From Strongylocentrotus droebachiensis (taxonomy: Eukaryota > Echinodermata > Echinoidea > Camarodonta > Strongylocentrotidae), in the NCBI GenBank assembly GCA_035222895.1, contig JAVYIG010006543.1, positions 1 through 64,000 of the forward strand: a stretch of DNA of 64,000 bases, written 5' to 3'. The notes under the pieces are model-generated. The model did no database searches. It worked only from the letters and a program-made list of their open reading frames with translations, and had not been told where the DNA came from. The position numbers were made by a program, and so were the translations under genes. This document shows positions 38,501-50,500 of this stretch, one piece after another (within the stretch, counting starts at the first letter, position 1; each line of letters begins with the position of its first letter).

Positions 38501-41500
38501 ATGGAAAATGGGAGGGCATGGTACTTTCAACAGCAAATTTGATATAGTGATTACCACAACGATCTCTGATTATTATGATTTGTTTTAGGATATGATAAGA
38601 GTGGTTTCATTCATCCTGATTATAGCGATTCAACTTTTGGTGCTGAGGTGTCTTGAAGATCAGACTATCCCATGCCATTTCCGCGTCCATTTTCAAATTC
38701 ATTTCACGCCCAAATGAAAGAAATTTGTTTTAGTGACATTTTCTTAACTGGCATGGGCACACTACGTTTTGTGGGACGATGAGATTTTTTTCAAAATATA
38801 TTTTCTTTCTAAGGCCTTGTTTTAAAAATAAGATGCTAACATTCAAAGAGATATTTAGTTCATTTGCTTCATTTGAATTATGTATTAATAGATTTTCAAA
38901 CGAAGGAATTTATCATTGAACTGTCATTATTTGTATTTAGAATGCCAGTCTTGAGTTCATTTCACCTGTTCACCGCCAAATGAAATTAAATATGTCAATA
39001 GACACATTGTTTTCTCATCCCTTTTATCCCATTTATTGTCTTTGGAACTCAATTTGCACAGATATCAACGATTGTTCTCCCGATCCTTGTGAGAATGGTG
39101 GAATTTGCAGTGACGGAGTGAACACCTTTACTTGTGCCTGCTATCCTGGCTATACTGGGCCTACGTGTGGAACAGGTAATATATAGAGTCAAAGCAGATT
39201 ACATACCTACACTTTATATATCAAACAATTGCTCCTTGTTCATCAAAACATCATAGATAAAGAGCAAACAAGGAAATAGAAAGAAAGAAACATGCAGTCA
39301 TTGCTGAGGAAAACCTTGGTCGTTCTTCTGGATTGACAGTCAACAGGAGTGAAAGTACACCCAAAAGATGCGAGGGTGTTTCAACTTTTGGTGCAGTAAT
39401 GAAATAAATTAAACTCTTCTTGATTTCGAGTAGACACATGAAAAATGGGAGTGTATAGTACTTTCAAGAGAAAATTTGACATTTTGATTACCACAACGAT
39501 CTCTGATAATAATGAGTTGTTTTAGGGTATGATAGTACTGGTATGATTCATCCTGATTATAGCGATTCAACTTTTGGTGCTGTGGTGTCTTGAAGATCTG
39601 ACTATCTCATGCCATTTCCGCATCCATTTCCACATTCCTTTCCCGCCAATATGAAAGCAATTTGTTTTATTGACATTTTCTAGTCTGGCAGGGGCACGCT
39701 ACGTTTTGTGAGACGATGAGATTTTAATTTTGAGTCGAAAATACGATTTCATGTTTCATTTGGCCATTAACTCTCATCATGCCACAGGGCTAATCCCCAT
39801 TGTGCCAAGCCCCAAATCACGGAATGCCAAGTTTACATTGAGATAATCTGATTAACGCGTCAGGATATTGTTGGAAAAAATTGCGCTGCCATCGGGAAAA
39901 AAGAGAGAAGGGGGAGGGAAAAAAGAGAGGGAAAGAAAAGAAAAAAAGAAAAGGAAAAGAAAGGAAAGAAAAGAGAAGAAAGAAAGAGAAAAAAGGAAAA
40001 AGAGGGAGGAGAGGAAAGAAAGGAAAAGAAAGAGAAGAAAGAAAAGGAAAAAAGAAGAAAAATGAGAAATGGGAAACAAAAGAAACGGGGGAGGTTGTTG
40101 AGTGGAGTCGTCTCGCCGAAGGAGCAAGTAGGACATGGGTAAATATGTTGCTATGTCGGGTCAGCTGTGTCGGTATTCTTGCTCGATCCTAGTGTATAAT
40201 ATTAATGCAGAATTTTGAAGTCGGTGAGATGTATATTGTCGGTCGGCCAACAAGTTTTTTTCCCTACGAACTGACTCTTTATCCGCTGTGACGACTTCGA
40301 GAGTGACTACAACTACAATACTTGTATTTTCTTGAAGTTTCACTTTCCTATAATATCAGCTAAAGAAATCAGAGGTTTAACATTTTCGGGGAAACTAAAT
40401 TCAAAGAAGGATTAAGAGTCAACAACGGTACGACAAATCGTCTTCCTTTCTCTATAATTTGATGATAACGCCAAAACTTCCGCGCTTCGCGCGGGAGGGG
40501 GAGAACTGAATTCAGATAAAGAATAAGAGTCGACGACATTACACCGAAGCTACTGCTTTTTCTCATAATTTAATGAAATGCAAAAGCTCCCGCGCTTCGC
40601 GCGGGATAGGGAGAACTAAATTCAGATAAGGATTAACAGTCGAGAACAGTACACCGAATCGTCTTCTTTCTATAATAATTAAAACAAACGTCGAAGCTTC
40701 AGCGCTTCGCGCTACAGGGGGGGGGGGGGACTGAATTCAGACAATTAGGGTTTATTAAAGGTACTATGTCCCAATTGCAGGCCAAAAAAATGAAAAGTTA
40801 AATTCCAACTGCATTTGAAAGATATACTAATTTAGAACTTCCCTAAAAAAGGTGGGGCTTGAAAATGTCTTCAAGTGGGAAAATAACGACTATTCGTTGT
40901 CAAATCGACTTTAGGGCTATAGAGCCCAAAAGTAATAGTCTTGATTTTCAGACAATTGTACTGAATGGTCATACGTTTTATGCTGCGCAAAGATTCAATA
41001 AGTTTAATCTTGGCCATCACAAGAAGTGGGTTATTGATGTAGACAAATGCTCATGTACCCTTTACATTTCTTTTCATGTATGTTATTACCAAAGAAGAAA
41101 AAAAGCCAGTCAGTCACTCAATAGTGTCCGACAGTAAAGTCTAGCAAGTAAACGGGTTTCCTTGCATAATTTGAATACGAGGACACTGCTAACGTTTAAA
41201 TTTCACAGATAGGACATACATGACATATTCATAATTCCTGCAAAGTTCTACAGCATTTGAGGTTGGCTGCAAAAGGGACATAGTACCTTTAAGATTCGAA
41301 AACGGTACAACGAATCGTCTGCTTTTTCTCTTAATTCAATGACACGTCACTTCTGCGCTTTGCGCGGGAGGGGGAGAAACTGAATTCAGACAAGGATTAA
41401 CAGTCGAGAACAGTACAATAAAAAGTCTTCTTTTCCTATTAATCCTATTAACCGCCCCTTCCTAAAATAAGATCTTATATATCTCCGCCCCTGCATTAAA

Positions 41501-44500
41501 ACATATAGCTATGATGCTGACTAAGTTGACGAACTAATTCGTATATTTATATCGTTGAGGAAAATGACCATTTGCGCATACGCAAGTACTATAGTTAGTC
41601 CATAGCCAGGAAAAACAATTTAGCCTTCGGCCCCGGGTTTATAGGGTTAAATTTGTAGACATTGGGATATTAAATTTTGTCGGTAATTGGTGGCTAGTTT
41701 TGTCGGTAATCGTTGGCGTCTACACCCCCCCCCCCCCACCCCCACTGAAAAAGGTCTAGCGACGCCCCTGAAAGCACTATAACCATAGCGTGCATACAGC
41801 CTCATGGCAGGCTATGAGTTAAGTACATCGTGACGTCATCATAATGGTCTTGGAACTAAAAAAAAGAATTTGCATATTATGACGTCAGCAAATTTATGAA
41901 AAATAGAATGTATCTTTATAAATATTGATTGCTTTTCTCCCAATTTTTGATATGTATTTTTTGAGCCGATTCTCTACACAAAAGGTGCCATTGATTTTTC
42001 ATTTCAACAATGGCATCATGGTCCATTCTGTCGAGAAAAAAGGCATGCCAATTTTTCCGATTTTGCTTGTATTCTCTATGGGAGGTAAATTTGTTGGAAA
42101 TCTTCATTCTACATTCCAGTCTTGTTCGAGCAACATTTCGATTCTTTTCTGCCAGCTTCAATTTGAGAATAAAATTTTCCGTTTACGTGTTATGTCTATG
42201 TGGATTTTTTGGTATATTTGTCATGGCATTCGCCTCCCATCCCGGCGATCATCTTTCATAGATCCAAAATGATCAATGCTACACAGTTGAAACTATATTT
42301 ATTGATAGACCATAATAGGAGGAGTATTTCATAACGGAAGTGAATTCGTGAAAATGCGTTCTTCATTATGTAACACATTTGAATACATATCACCTAATTC
42401 GTCGAGAGACGAATTCAAGTCTAGTTGAGTTGTTTAGGTTAGGTTCAGAGATAGGGTAAGGTATAGTCCTCGTTTAAGGGGTGAATTTAAGACTTCGGTT
42501 ATCATATTATATATGGCATTTGGTGTGGAGGGTTGTTATACCTAAGAATTCGATTTGTAGAAGGCAATTGACTTACGGCAGGGCTCCTCATTCTTCTTTA
42601 AGAGAGGGTTGAGATTGAAATCTTGAGGATCTCTTTGCATGTACCCCAGTCCCCCGGAGTAAATTTCTAAATTGACAGTGTGCACCAGACACCTGTTAAG
42701 GTCAATTTCACCCAAGGTCTATTATCCTAGAAATCTGATGGTAATGTGGTAGGGGTACACTGCCCTAGGAGGTGGAAATCCTAAAGATATAGATGTCCAG
42801 AGGCAATCGCTCTAGAGGATAGTGACTTAGGGGATGGCAGAGTAGTCTTTTTGGATCCATGTCCAAGGGTGCATTGTCTAAGTGGGTAGGTTTTCCAGGG
42901 AATAGTAGACCAAGTCAGTGTAGTCTGTGGGGATACATGTAAGATGGTGCATCATCCTAGTGGGTAGCTTGTTTAGGGGATGAAAGACCTAGTTAGAATA
43001 TTTGTTGGGATACATGTCCAAGCATGGAGTTACCATGGTCCAAGGGTGCATTGTCCTGGTGGGCAGGTTGTCCAGGGGATAGTTGTTAGAAGGCTTTTTG
43101 TCTGATACTAGAACGCTCATTTCCGAAATAATTATGATCCACAGCCAATCATAGCCGTATAATACAATGTAGTTTAACTAGTAAAGAGTACTGTTTACAG
43201 TCCAGAAAGTTTTCGGTCAATCTTGTTCATTAATCTATTATTCATTTATATGTAAACATTAAAAGGGACTCAAGGTTTTATGAAACGTGCTCTGATAAAA
43301 ATATCTCTTCGATCAACACAGTCCTTACTTCAGTAATAGCTCGAACTATATCACTTCTATGACATAAAGCCATGTGTCCTCAGACCAAAACGGTTATTCT
43401 AATGTGGTTTGTTTAGAACACCATTCAAGGAATGGCCGCACTTACCATTATAAGTTGACTGGATCAAAATTCCTCCATATATATATCCACGGATGTTTTA
43501 AACATGGATAGGTCTCGTTGATTAGCTTTTTATTCCCCTCGTTTCATTGTAATACATCTACCTGTAGAACATGGAATGCTTTGCTTGTTTATTCATGAGC
43601 AGATATCAAGTACTTGTCTTGGAGAGGACCTTACAATTTTTACAAATAATCTGTTTTTCTGCTCATGCCCAGATTGTAACTACACACTTGTCTATTGTAT
43701 GTCCATCTGATAGAAGCATTCGATCATATTTGCCTATTTGACCACCACTTCCTACATTTTTCTATACATTGTCACGCATTAACTTACAGCTATCTTGAAT
43801 AAGCCTGGTCTGGGCCTTGAGAGTTATGTTATCCCGGATTCCAGTCTTACAGCTTCCAGTGCGTATAGCAGTCCCGAGTCTGGCAACTTTACCGCAAATA
43901 AAGGTCGTCTTAACCTGGCCAAAACAGCCTGGGAAGCAGAAACTAAAGATACCAAACAGTGGATCCAGGTAAGAAAAGTTTCTTAAAGTAGATATTCATC
44001 GATTTTAAAAACTAACTTTATTTTCATTATTGCAAAGTTGAAACTGTGATTTGACAAGGTTATCTAAATTCAATGCTTGGAAACATGCGAAGTAATGATT
44101 ATTATAAATTCCAAAAACACTTAAAAACAGCCCCGGCATAGCACCTGAAGAGCTCTACGAACGCTGCTGAGATGTGTGACATCACAGTATGGACATTATT
44201 TGCACATTTTCAGTGCCTGTTTTTTCATCTTCTCTTGAGTTCTTTCTCTTACTTCACTACCGTCAGGCTAAATGTATAATCTATTGCCTCACTCTAAACC
44301 CCGCGCATGGTTTTATTTTGATGACAAATGCAGCGATACACAAATAAAGGAATCTGTCGCTTGTAAACAAAATAAGACGCCATTGTATATTCAGCTGCAC
44401 ACACCGCGGTATGTTCGGCGTTTCAAGAGGGAACAAATGCCGTCCTTAATATCATTCCGGGGGGTTTTAATTTGAAAGTCTGGCTTCTTCGATTGCTAAA

Positions 44501-47500
44501 TAACCCCTATCCTATGTATTTACAAACAAAAGATTTTAGTTATCAGAATCGGTTTCATATCCCCTTTTGAATGGTTTGATATGCCATCACATTTATATAC
44601 ACTAAACTCGTTATAATTTGTCAAATAATAGCTTTGCAATTATGTTAATTTTTTATGGGATGTCGTCTGCTTGGGCAATAGGGTCTTTTAGATTTGCGTG
44701 GACTGATACGTGTGACGTCCATTCAAGGCAGTGCATTAAATGGACGTTGATTGTAGCAATCCCCATTGTCTTCGTGCGAATCTAAAAGTCCCTAATATTT
44801 GTCCATATTGTGACGTCATTAGAACATCGTTATTTTTTTGGCGAATCTCTCGTATATCCCAGCTGCTAAGGAGGTGGTTGTATTTGTATTTTTATAAATC
44901 ATCCGATATGCAGTTGACCTAAAAATTATACGATGGCCATCTGTTAGTTTACCAGTTTCTAGTAAAACATTAGTTGGCATATTTGTAATTTTCTTTGAAT
45001 GTCCACTTTAAGGCCAATTCAGACACAAAGGCCCGAATTCACAAAGGAGGTTTGTCGACAAACCTCCTTTGTGAATTCGGGCCACAATCTTAAGGCAACA
45101 TGACGTCACAAACTGATTACCATAATGGCAATTTGTGTTGTGATTCTCATTGTTCTATAGTTTTACATACTTTTTCAAAAATTCATAACTTTCTTATTAG
45201 TTATCGGATTTTGCTCAATTTTTGTTTGATGGTTTGTCTGATTTTCTGCGTCTTTTGAAAGTAAGTTATCTTTGGAGTGGACTTGCCCTTTAAGGCAACC
45301 CTTTTTTCTATGGCATGGGTTCACATCCCACTGCTGCCACCGTTTCTGTAATGAAAGAGTCAACGGTCAATTTTTAGAACATATTTTAATTTGTAATTAT
45401 ACACTACCACAATGTATGTAATAAGAGTCACCAGTCATTTCTTTGACATGGGTTCATATCGCATCAGTACCACCTTGTCAGTAATGAAAGAGTCACTAGG
45501 CATTTTTATGGCACCCTTCACTTACACTGTTAAAATTGTTTTTATTGGCCACTTTTTGAGGTGACCTATGGGTTTTCTCCTCTTTGTAGGTACGCCAGCA
45601 TTTGTTTCCTCTTTAATGGCATTAATATAATTGTTCGATATCACTCAGAAATGAGATCGTCAATGACAGCATCAATGTGGAGAACTTCCAATCAAATATT
45701 GCCCTTGGAGGAGCAGAGCTTTATGAGAGCAAGATAATGTCGTCGATAGATGAAAAGAAAGTAGCCGTTCTTATTATCTTGAAAAATCATATAGAGTTGA
45801 CACATTTTGGAATATACTCATTGGTTAAAATTGTTGGCATGAATATTAAATGATTATAAGGATGAATATCAAGAGTTCTTCCTCCAATTCTTTTCTTTCC
45901 CCAAGGTGGATCTTTTGGAACCTTACCGTATCATTGCAGTTGCGACTCAAGGGCATGGACAAACCTCAGGGTTTCAGCATTGGGTAACAAGCTACAAGCT
46001 TGCTTGTAGAACTGATGACATGCCCTTTCACACCGTGATGGACATCAATGGAGATGACAGTGTAAGTTTGTTCTCTGATCATTTTTAAAAATAAATATTA
46101 TATTGACTCTATTCTTTAAGAACTTTGAAGGAATTTGATATCTTATTGAAAACAGTTAAAATATTTGTATGTAATTTTTTTGAAAGAGAAAGGCAGTCGT
46201 TACCTCAGGAACAGAGATACATGTTAGGTGTACTATTTACTATTCTTACACAATGTTTAAGAGGAGAAAATTATCAGGTAGAATTAAAGAACTGTCTATT
46301 TGTATAGATATGTTAGAGCAAGAAATGCACTCAATCTATTTCAATTTCTTTTCTCAATTTAATTATTAGGCCTCTAAAACTAAAAATAGATGTAACCAGA
46401 ATATAACTACAAATATAAACAAATAAATAGGTAGATCTACTGTAGAAGCAATAAATGCTATTTAAATCAGATTCTCTTTTGTTCGGTTGCAATTAACTGT
46501 AGAATCATTTGAGTCATAATAATTCAAAAGTGGATTGATTTTCCTTTTTCATTGAAGATCTTCACCGGTAATTTTGACCAGAACACCATCGTGACCAACA
46601 CTCTGTCTGTGCCCCAGGTTTGCAGATATGTCCGATTGATGCCTGTCACGTGGCATTGGTATATTGCTCTTCGTATGGAGATCTACGGCGAAGGTCAGTT
46701 TTAAAACTATTGATATTCCGAAGAAAAGAAATTCTCCATCTTCAATTTTCCAACGACAATTGCTCTGGGCTTTGTTTTAACAATGATGGGTGGCATAATG
46801 CTCTAGTTATGAGGCATGGGCCTTTTGCCCCCGATCCACAACTGATTATTGTAGGATCGCATATGCTTCCAATATGTTCATTTGAATCAAATCCATGACC
46901 CCATACCAAAACATTGCATTACCTTTCGTTCCCAGGTCGGAATTCCAGTTGAATCCAGTAGGCAACTGGTACCAGTTAAAACCAGTAAGTCAACTGGTAC
47001 CAGTTGAAACCAGTAGGTTCAACTGGTTTTTAATATGGAAATTGAAACAACGCTATCTGGGACCAGTTGATTTACCAGTTGAATTACCAGTTGATTTACC
47101 AGTTCAATTACCAGTTGATTTACCAGTTCATTTACCTTCAATTACCAGATGATTTACCAGTTGATTTACCAGTTCAATTACCAGTTGATTTACCAGTTGA
47201 AATTCCAGTTGAATTACCAGTTGATTTACCAGTTGATTTTTCAGATGATTATCCAGTTATCATTCGACTGATAATCAATAATCATTATTAGCATCTGGCC
47301 ACCAACTTGACCACAATATACTAACTCTTGCAATTACCCCATCACAATGATCACTTGAAATAGATTACATATGTTTATTATGAGTGATGACATTTATAGT
47401 TCATGCATAAATATATACAAATTTATACACTTTATTTCTGGTTAGTAATTACATATATCGATATATCTATTTTTACGTCTTAAATTAAATGAAAAACATG

Positions 47501-50500
47501 ATCAGACATGTGTAATATATTTGTCAATAATTAACGAAGAAAATGTAAATCACAAAATGTATGTGCATTGTCACATTTGCTTGACAGATCATGATAATTA
47601 TATTTTATGTGACAACATGCGAATTAATCATGAATATTCATAAGATACATTGAACTGGTTTTTCAACTGGTAAATCAACTGGTATTCGTACTGGTTTTCA
47701 ACTGGTAAATCAACTGGTATTCGTACTGGTTTTCAACTGGTAAATCAACTGGTAATCATCTACTGGTTTTCAACTGGTCAATCAACTGGTAATCGTACTG
47801 GTTTTCAACTGTTAAATCAACTGGTAATCATCTACTGGTTTTCAACTGGTAAATCAACTGGTACTCATCTACTGGTTTTCAACTGGGAAATCAACTGGTA
47901 ATCATCTACTGGTTTTCAACTGGTTAATCAACTGGTAATAATCTACTGGTTTTCAACTGGTAAATCAACTGGTACTCATCTACTGGTTTTCAACTGGGAA
48001 ATCAACTGGTAATCATCTACTGGTTTTCAACTGGTAAATCAACTGGTATTCATCTAATGGTTTTCAACTGGTAAATCAACTGGTGATCATCTACTGGTTT
48101 CCAACTGGTAAATCAACTTGTAATCATCTACTGGTTTTCAACTGGTAAAGCAACTGGTAAATCAACTGGTAATATCAACTGGTCTCAGATGTCAACTGGT
48201 ATTTTTACTGGTTTCCAAATTGTATCAACTGGTATCAAGGCTGGTACCAGTTGAGACCAGTTCAAACCAGTAGATACCAGTTGGAAATCCTTACTGGTTT
48301 CAACTGGTATCAACTGGAATTTCGACCTGGGTTATAATTTACAAGACGAGCTCTGATTGGCTGTATGCAAATGAGTTCATACTGTCACTCCGGAAATCAA
48401 TTAAAGAACAAAAAAATATGCGAACGGGGACCCTCCCATTGTGGACCATCTGACAATTATGCCATGGAAACTATGCTTAACTTGGAATTTAGGTAGAACA
48501 TGACGTGTGAACTATTTCATGTAAATGAAATGAAATTGTGAAAATGTATTCTTCATTATGTCAATTATTAGAGTCAATGGTCATATTGTCTCAATCTATC
48601 TTCTGTAGATCCATAATGATCAAGACTACACAGTTAAAACGTGACATATGTATAGACCATAATGGGAGGAGCATTTTATGAAATGATATGAAATCGTGAA
48701 AATGCATTCTTCATTACGTAAAACATTATCATACGTATCACCTAATTCGTCAAAGTGACGATTTCAAGTCTAGTTATGATTTGTTTTAGGATATGATAAA
48801 AATGGTCGGTGATTCTTCATGATTATATCGATTCAACTTTTAGTGCTGAGTTGTCTTAAAGATCAGACTATCCCATGCCATTTCCGCGTCCATTTTCAAA
48901 TTCATTTCACGCCCAAATGAAAGAAATTTGTTTTAGTGACATTTTCTTAACTGGCATGGACACACTACGTTTTGTGGGACGATGAGATTTTTTCATAAAT
49001 ATGTTTTCTTTCTAAGGCCATGTTTTTGAAAAAAAATGCTAACATTCAAAGAGATATTTAGTTCATTTTCTTCATTTGAATCATGTATTCATAGATTTTC
49101 AAATGAAAGAATTTATCCCTGAACTTTCATTATTTGTATTAAGCAAGCAAGTTTCGACTTATTTTTACCTGTTTACCGCCAAATAAAGATAAATATGTCA
49201 AAATGGACATTGTTTTCTCATCCCTTTTATCCCATTTCTTGTCTTTGGAACTCAATTTGCACAGATATCAACGATTGTTCTCCCGATCCTTGTGAGAATG
49301 GAGGAATTTGCAGTGATGGAGTGAACACCTTTACTTGTGCCTGCGATCCTGGCTATACTGGGCCTACGTGTGGAACAGGTAAGATATAGAGTCAAAGCAG
49401 ATTACATACCTACATATTTATTGTAAACAATTGCTCCTTGTTCATTAAAACATCAAAGATATAGAGCAAACAGTGAAAAAGAAAGAAAGAAACATGCAGT
49501 CATTGGTGCGGAAAACCTTGGAGGTTTTTCTTGATTGACAGTCAACAGGAGTGAAAGCACAGCCAAAAGATTCGAGGGTGTTTCAACTTTTGGTACAGTA
49601 ATGAAATAAACTAAACTCTTCTTGATTTCGAGTAGACACATGAAAAATGGGAGTGCATGGTACTTTTAAGAGAAAATTTGACATTTTGATTACCACAACG
49701 ATCTCTGATAATAATGAGTTGTTTTAGGGTATGATAGTACTGGTATGATTCATCCTGATTATAGCGATTCAACTTTTGGTGCTGATGTGTCTTGAAGTTC
49801 AGACTATCCCATGCCATTCCCGCGTCCATATTCACATTCATTCCACGCCCAAATTAAAGAAATTTGTTTTAGTGACATTTTCTTAACTGGCATGGACACA
49901 CTACGTTTTGTGAGACGATGAGATTTTGAGTTTGAGTCGAAAATACGATTTCATGTTCTGTGGGAGGGGGGACACCCCCCTCCCACACCCTCCCCCCTCG
50001 CTCGCTCCGCTCGCTTGGACTCGGTCGCTACGCTCCCTCGCATACCACCCCAACCCCCCCCTTTATAAAAAGCTGGATCCGCCCCTGCTTTGTCTTCCTA
50101 AGGAACTGTATATTTTGTCCGCTTTCTTTGTCAGTAATGTTCATAGTGAGGGGAGGTTGTTGAGTGGAGTCGTCTCGCCGAGGGAGCAACAAAGACATGG
50201 GTAAATATGTTGCTATGTTGGGTCAGCTGTGTCTGTATTCTTGCTCGATCCTCGAGGAACTATATCAATGCAGTATGTTGAAATCGGTGAGATGTATATT
50301 GTCGGTCGGCCAACACGTTTTTCTCCCTACGAACTGACTTTTTATCCGCTGTGACGACTTCGAGAGTGACTACAACTACAATACTTGTATTTTCTCGAAG
50401 TTTCACTTTCCTATAATATCAGCTAAAGATATCAGAGGTTTAACATTTTCGGAAAAACTAAATTCAAAGAAGGATTAAGAGTCATCAACGGTACGACAAA

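Larger units (their letters stand above)
39730..42470. repeat. Spacer before module 7, duplicated before module 8
   Basis: Both spacers start at the same truncation of an EGF unit (gagtcgaaaatacgatttcatgtt) and share gttgttgagtggagtcgtctc (40094 and 50157), the CGCGCTTCGCGCG repeats and a dispersed repeat with TGACGTCA near 41830. The second copy is 49926-52310. No exon found. Confidence 0.7.
43969..45905. other. Module 7 A-C intron
   Basis: Longer than in modules 1-6: an extra ~1.3 kb (43990-45290), shared with module 8, precedes the ~80-bp repeats and fossil exon B. It contains a 54-bp palindrome and inverted segments near 44685 and 44770 (agatttgcgtgga / gcgaatctaaaag). No added exon supported. 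Confidence 0.6.

Noticed and set aside
39852-40192. Lys/Glu/Arg-rich and Phe/Leu-rich frames
   Set aside because: Direct result of the purine tract.
40859-41137. 92-codon frame in the TTAA MITE
   Set aside because: No recognisable transposase or other domain; element is short and non-autonomous. Kept only as part of the MITE.
44272-44475. 67-73 codon frame ([19 protein letters not shown]...) shared by modules 7 and 8
   Set aside because: Lies in the duplicated intron, with no flanking splice sites in a phase that fits exons A and C; similarity explained by the duplication.
46931-48331. Regular short repeats looking like a CRISPR array
   Set aside because: Unit is only a few bases (ACTGG/CCAGT), spacing is irregular, the two halves are in opposite orientation and the genome is eukaryotic.
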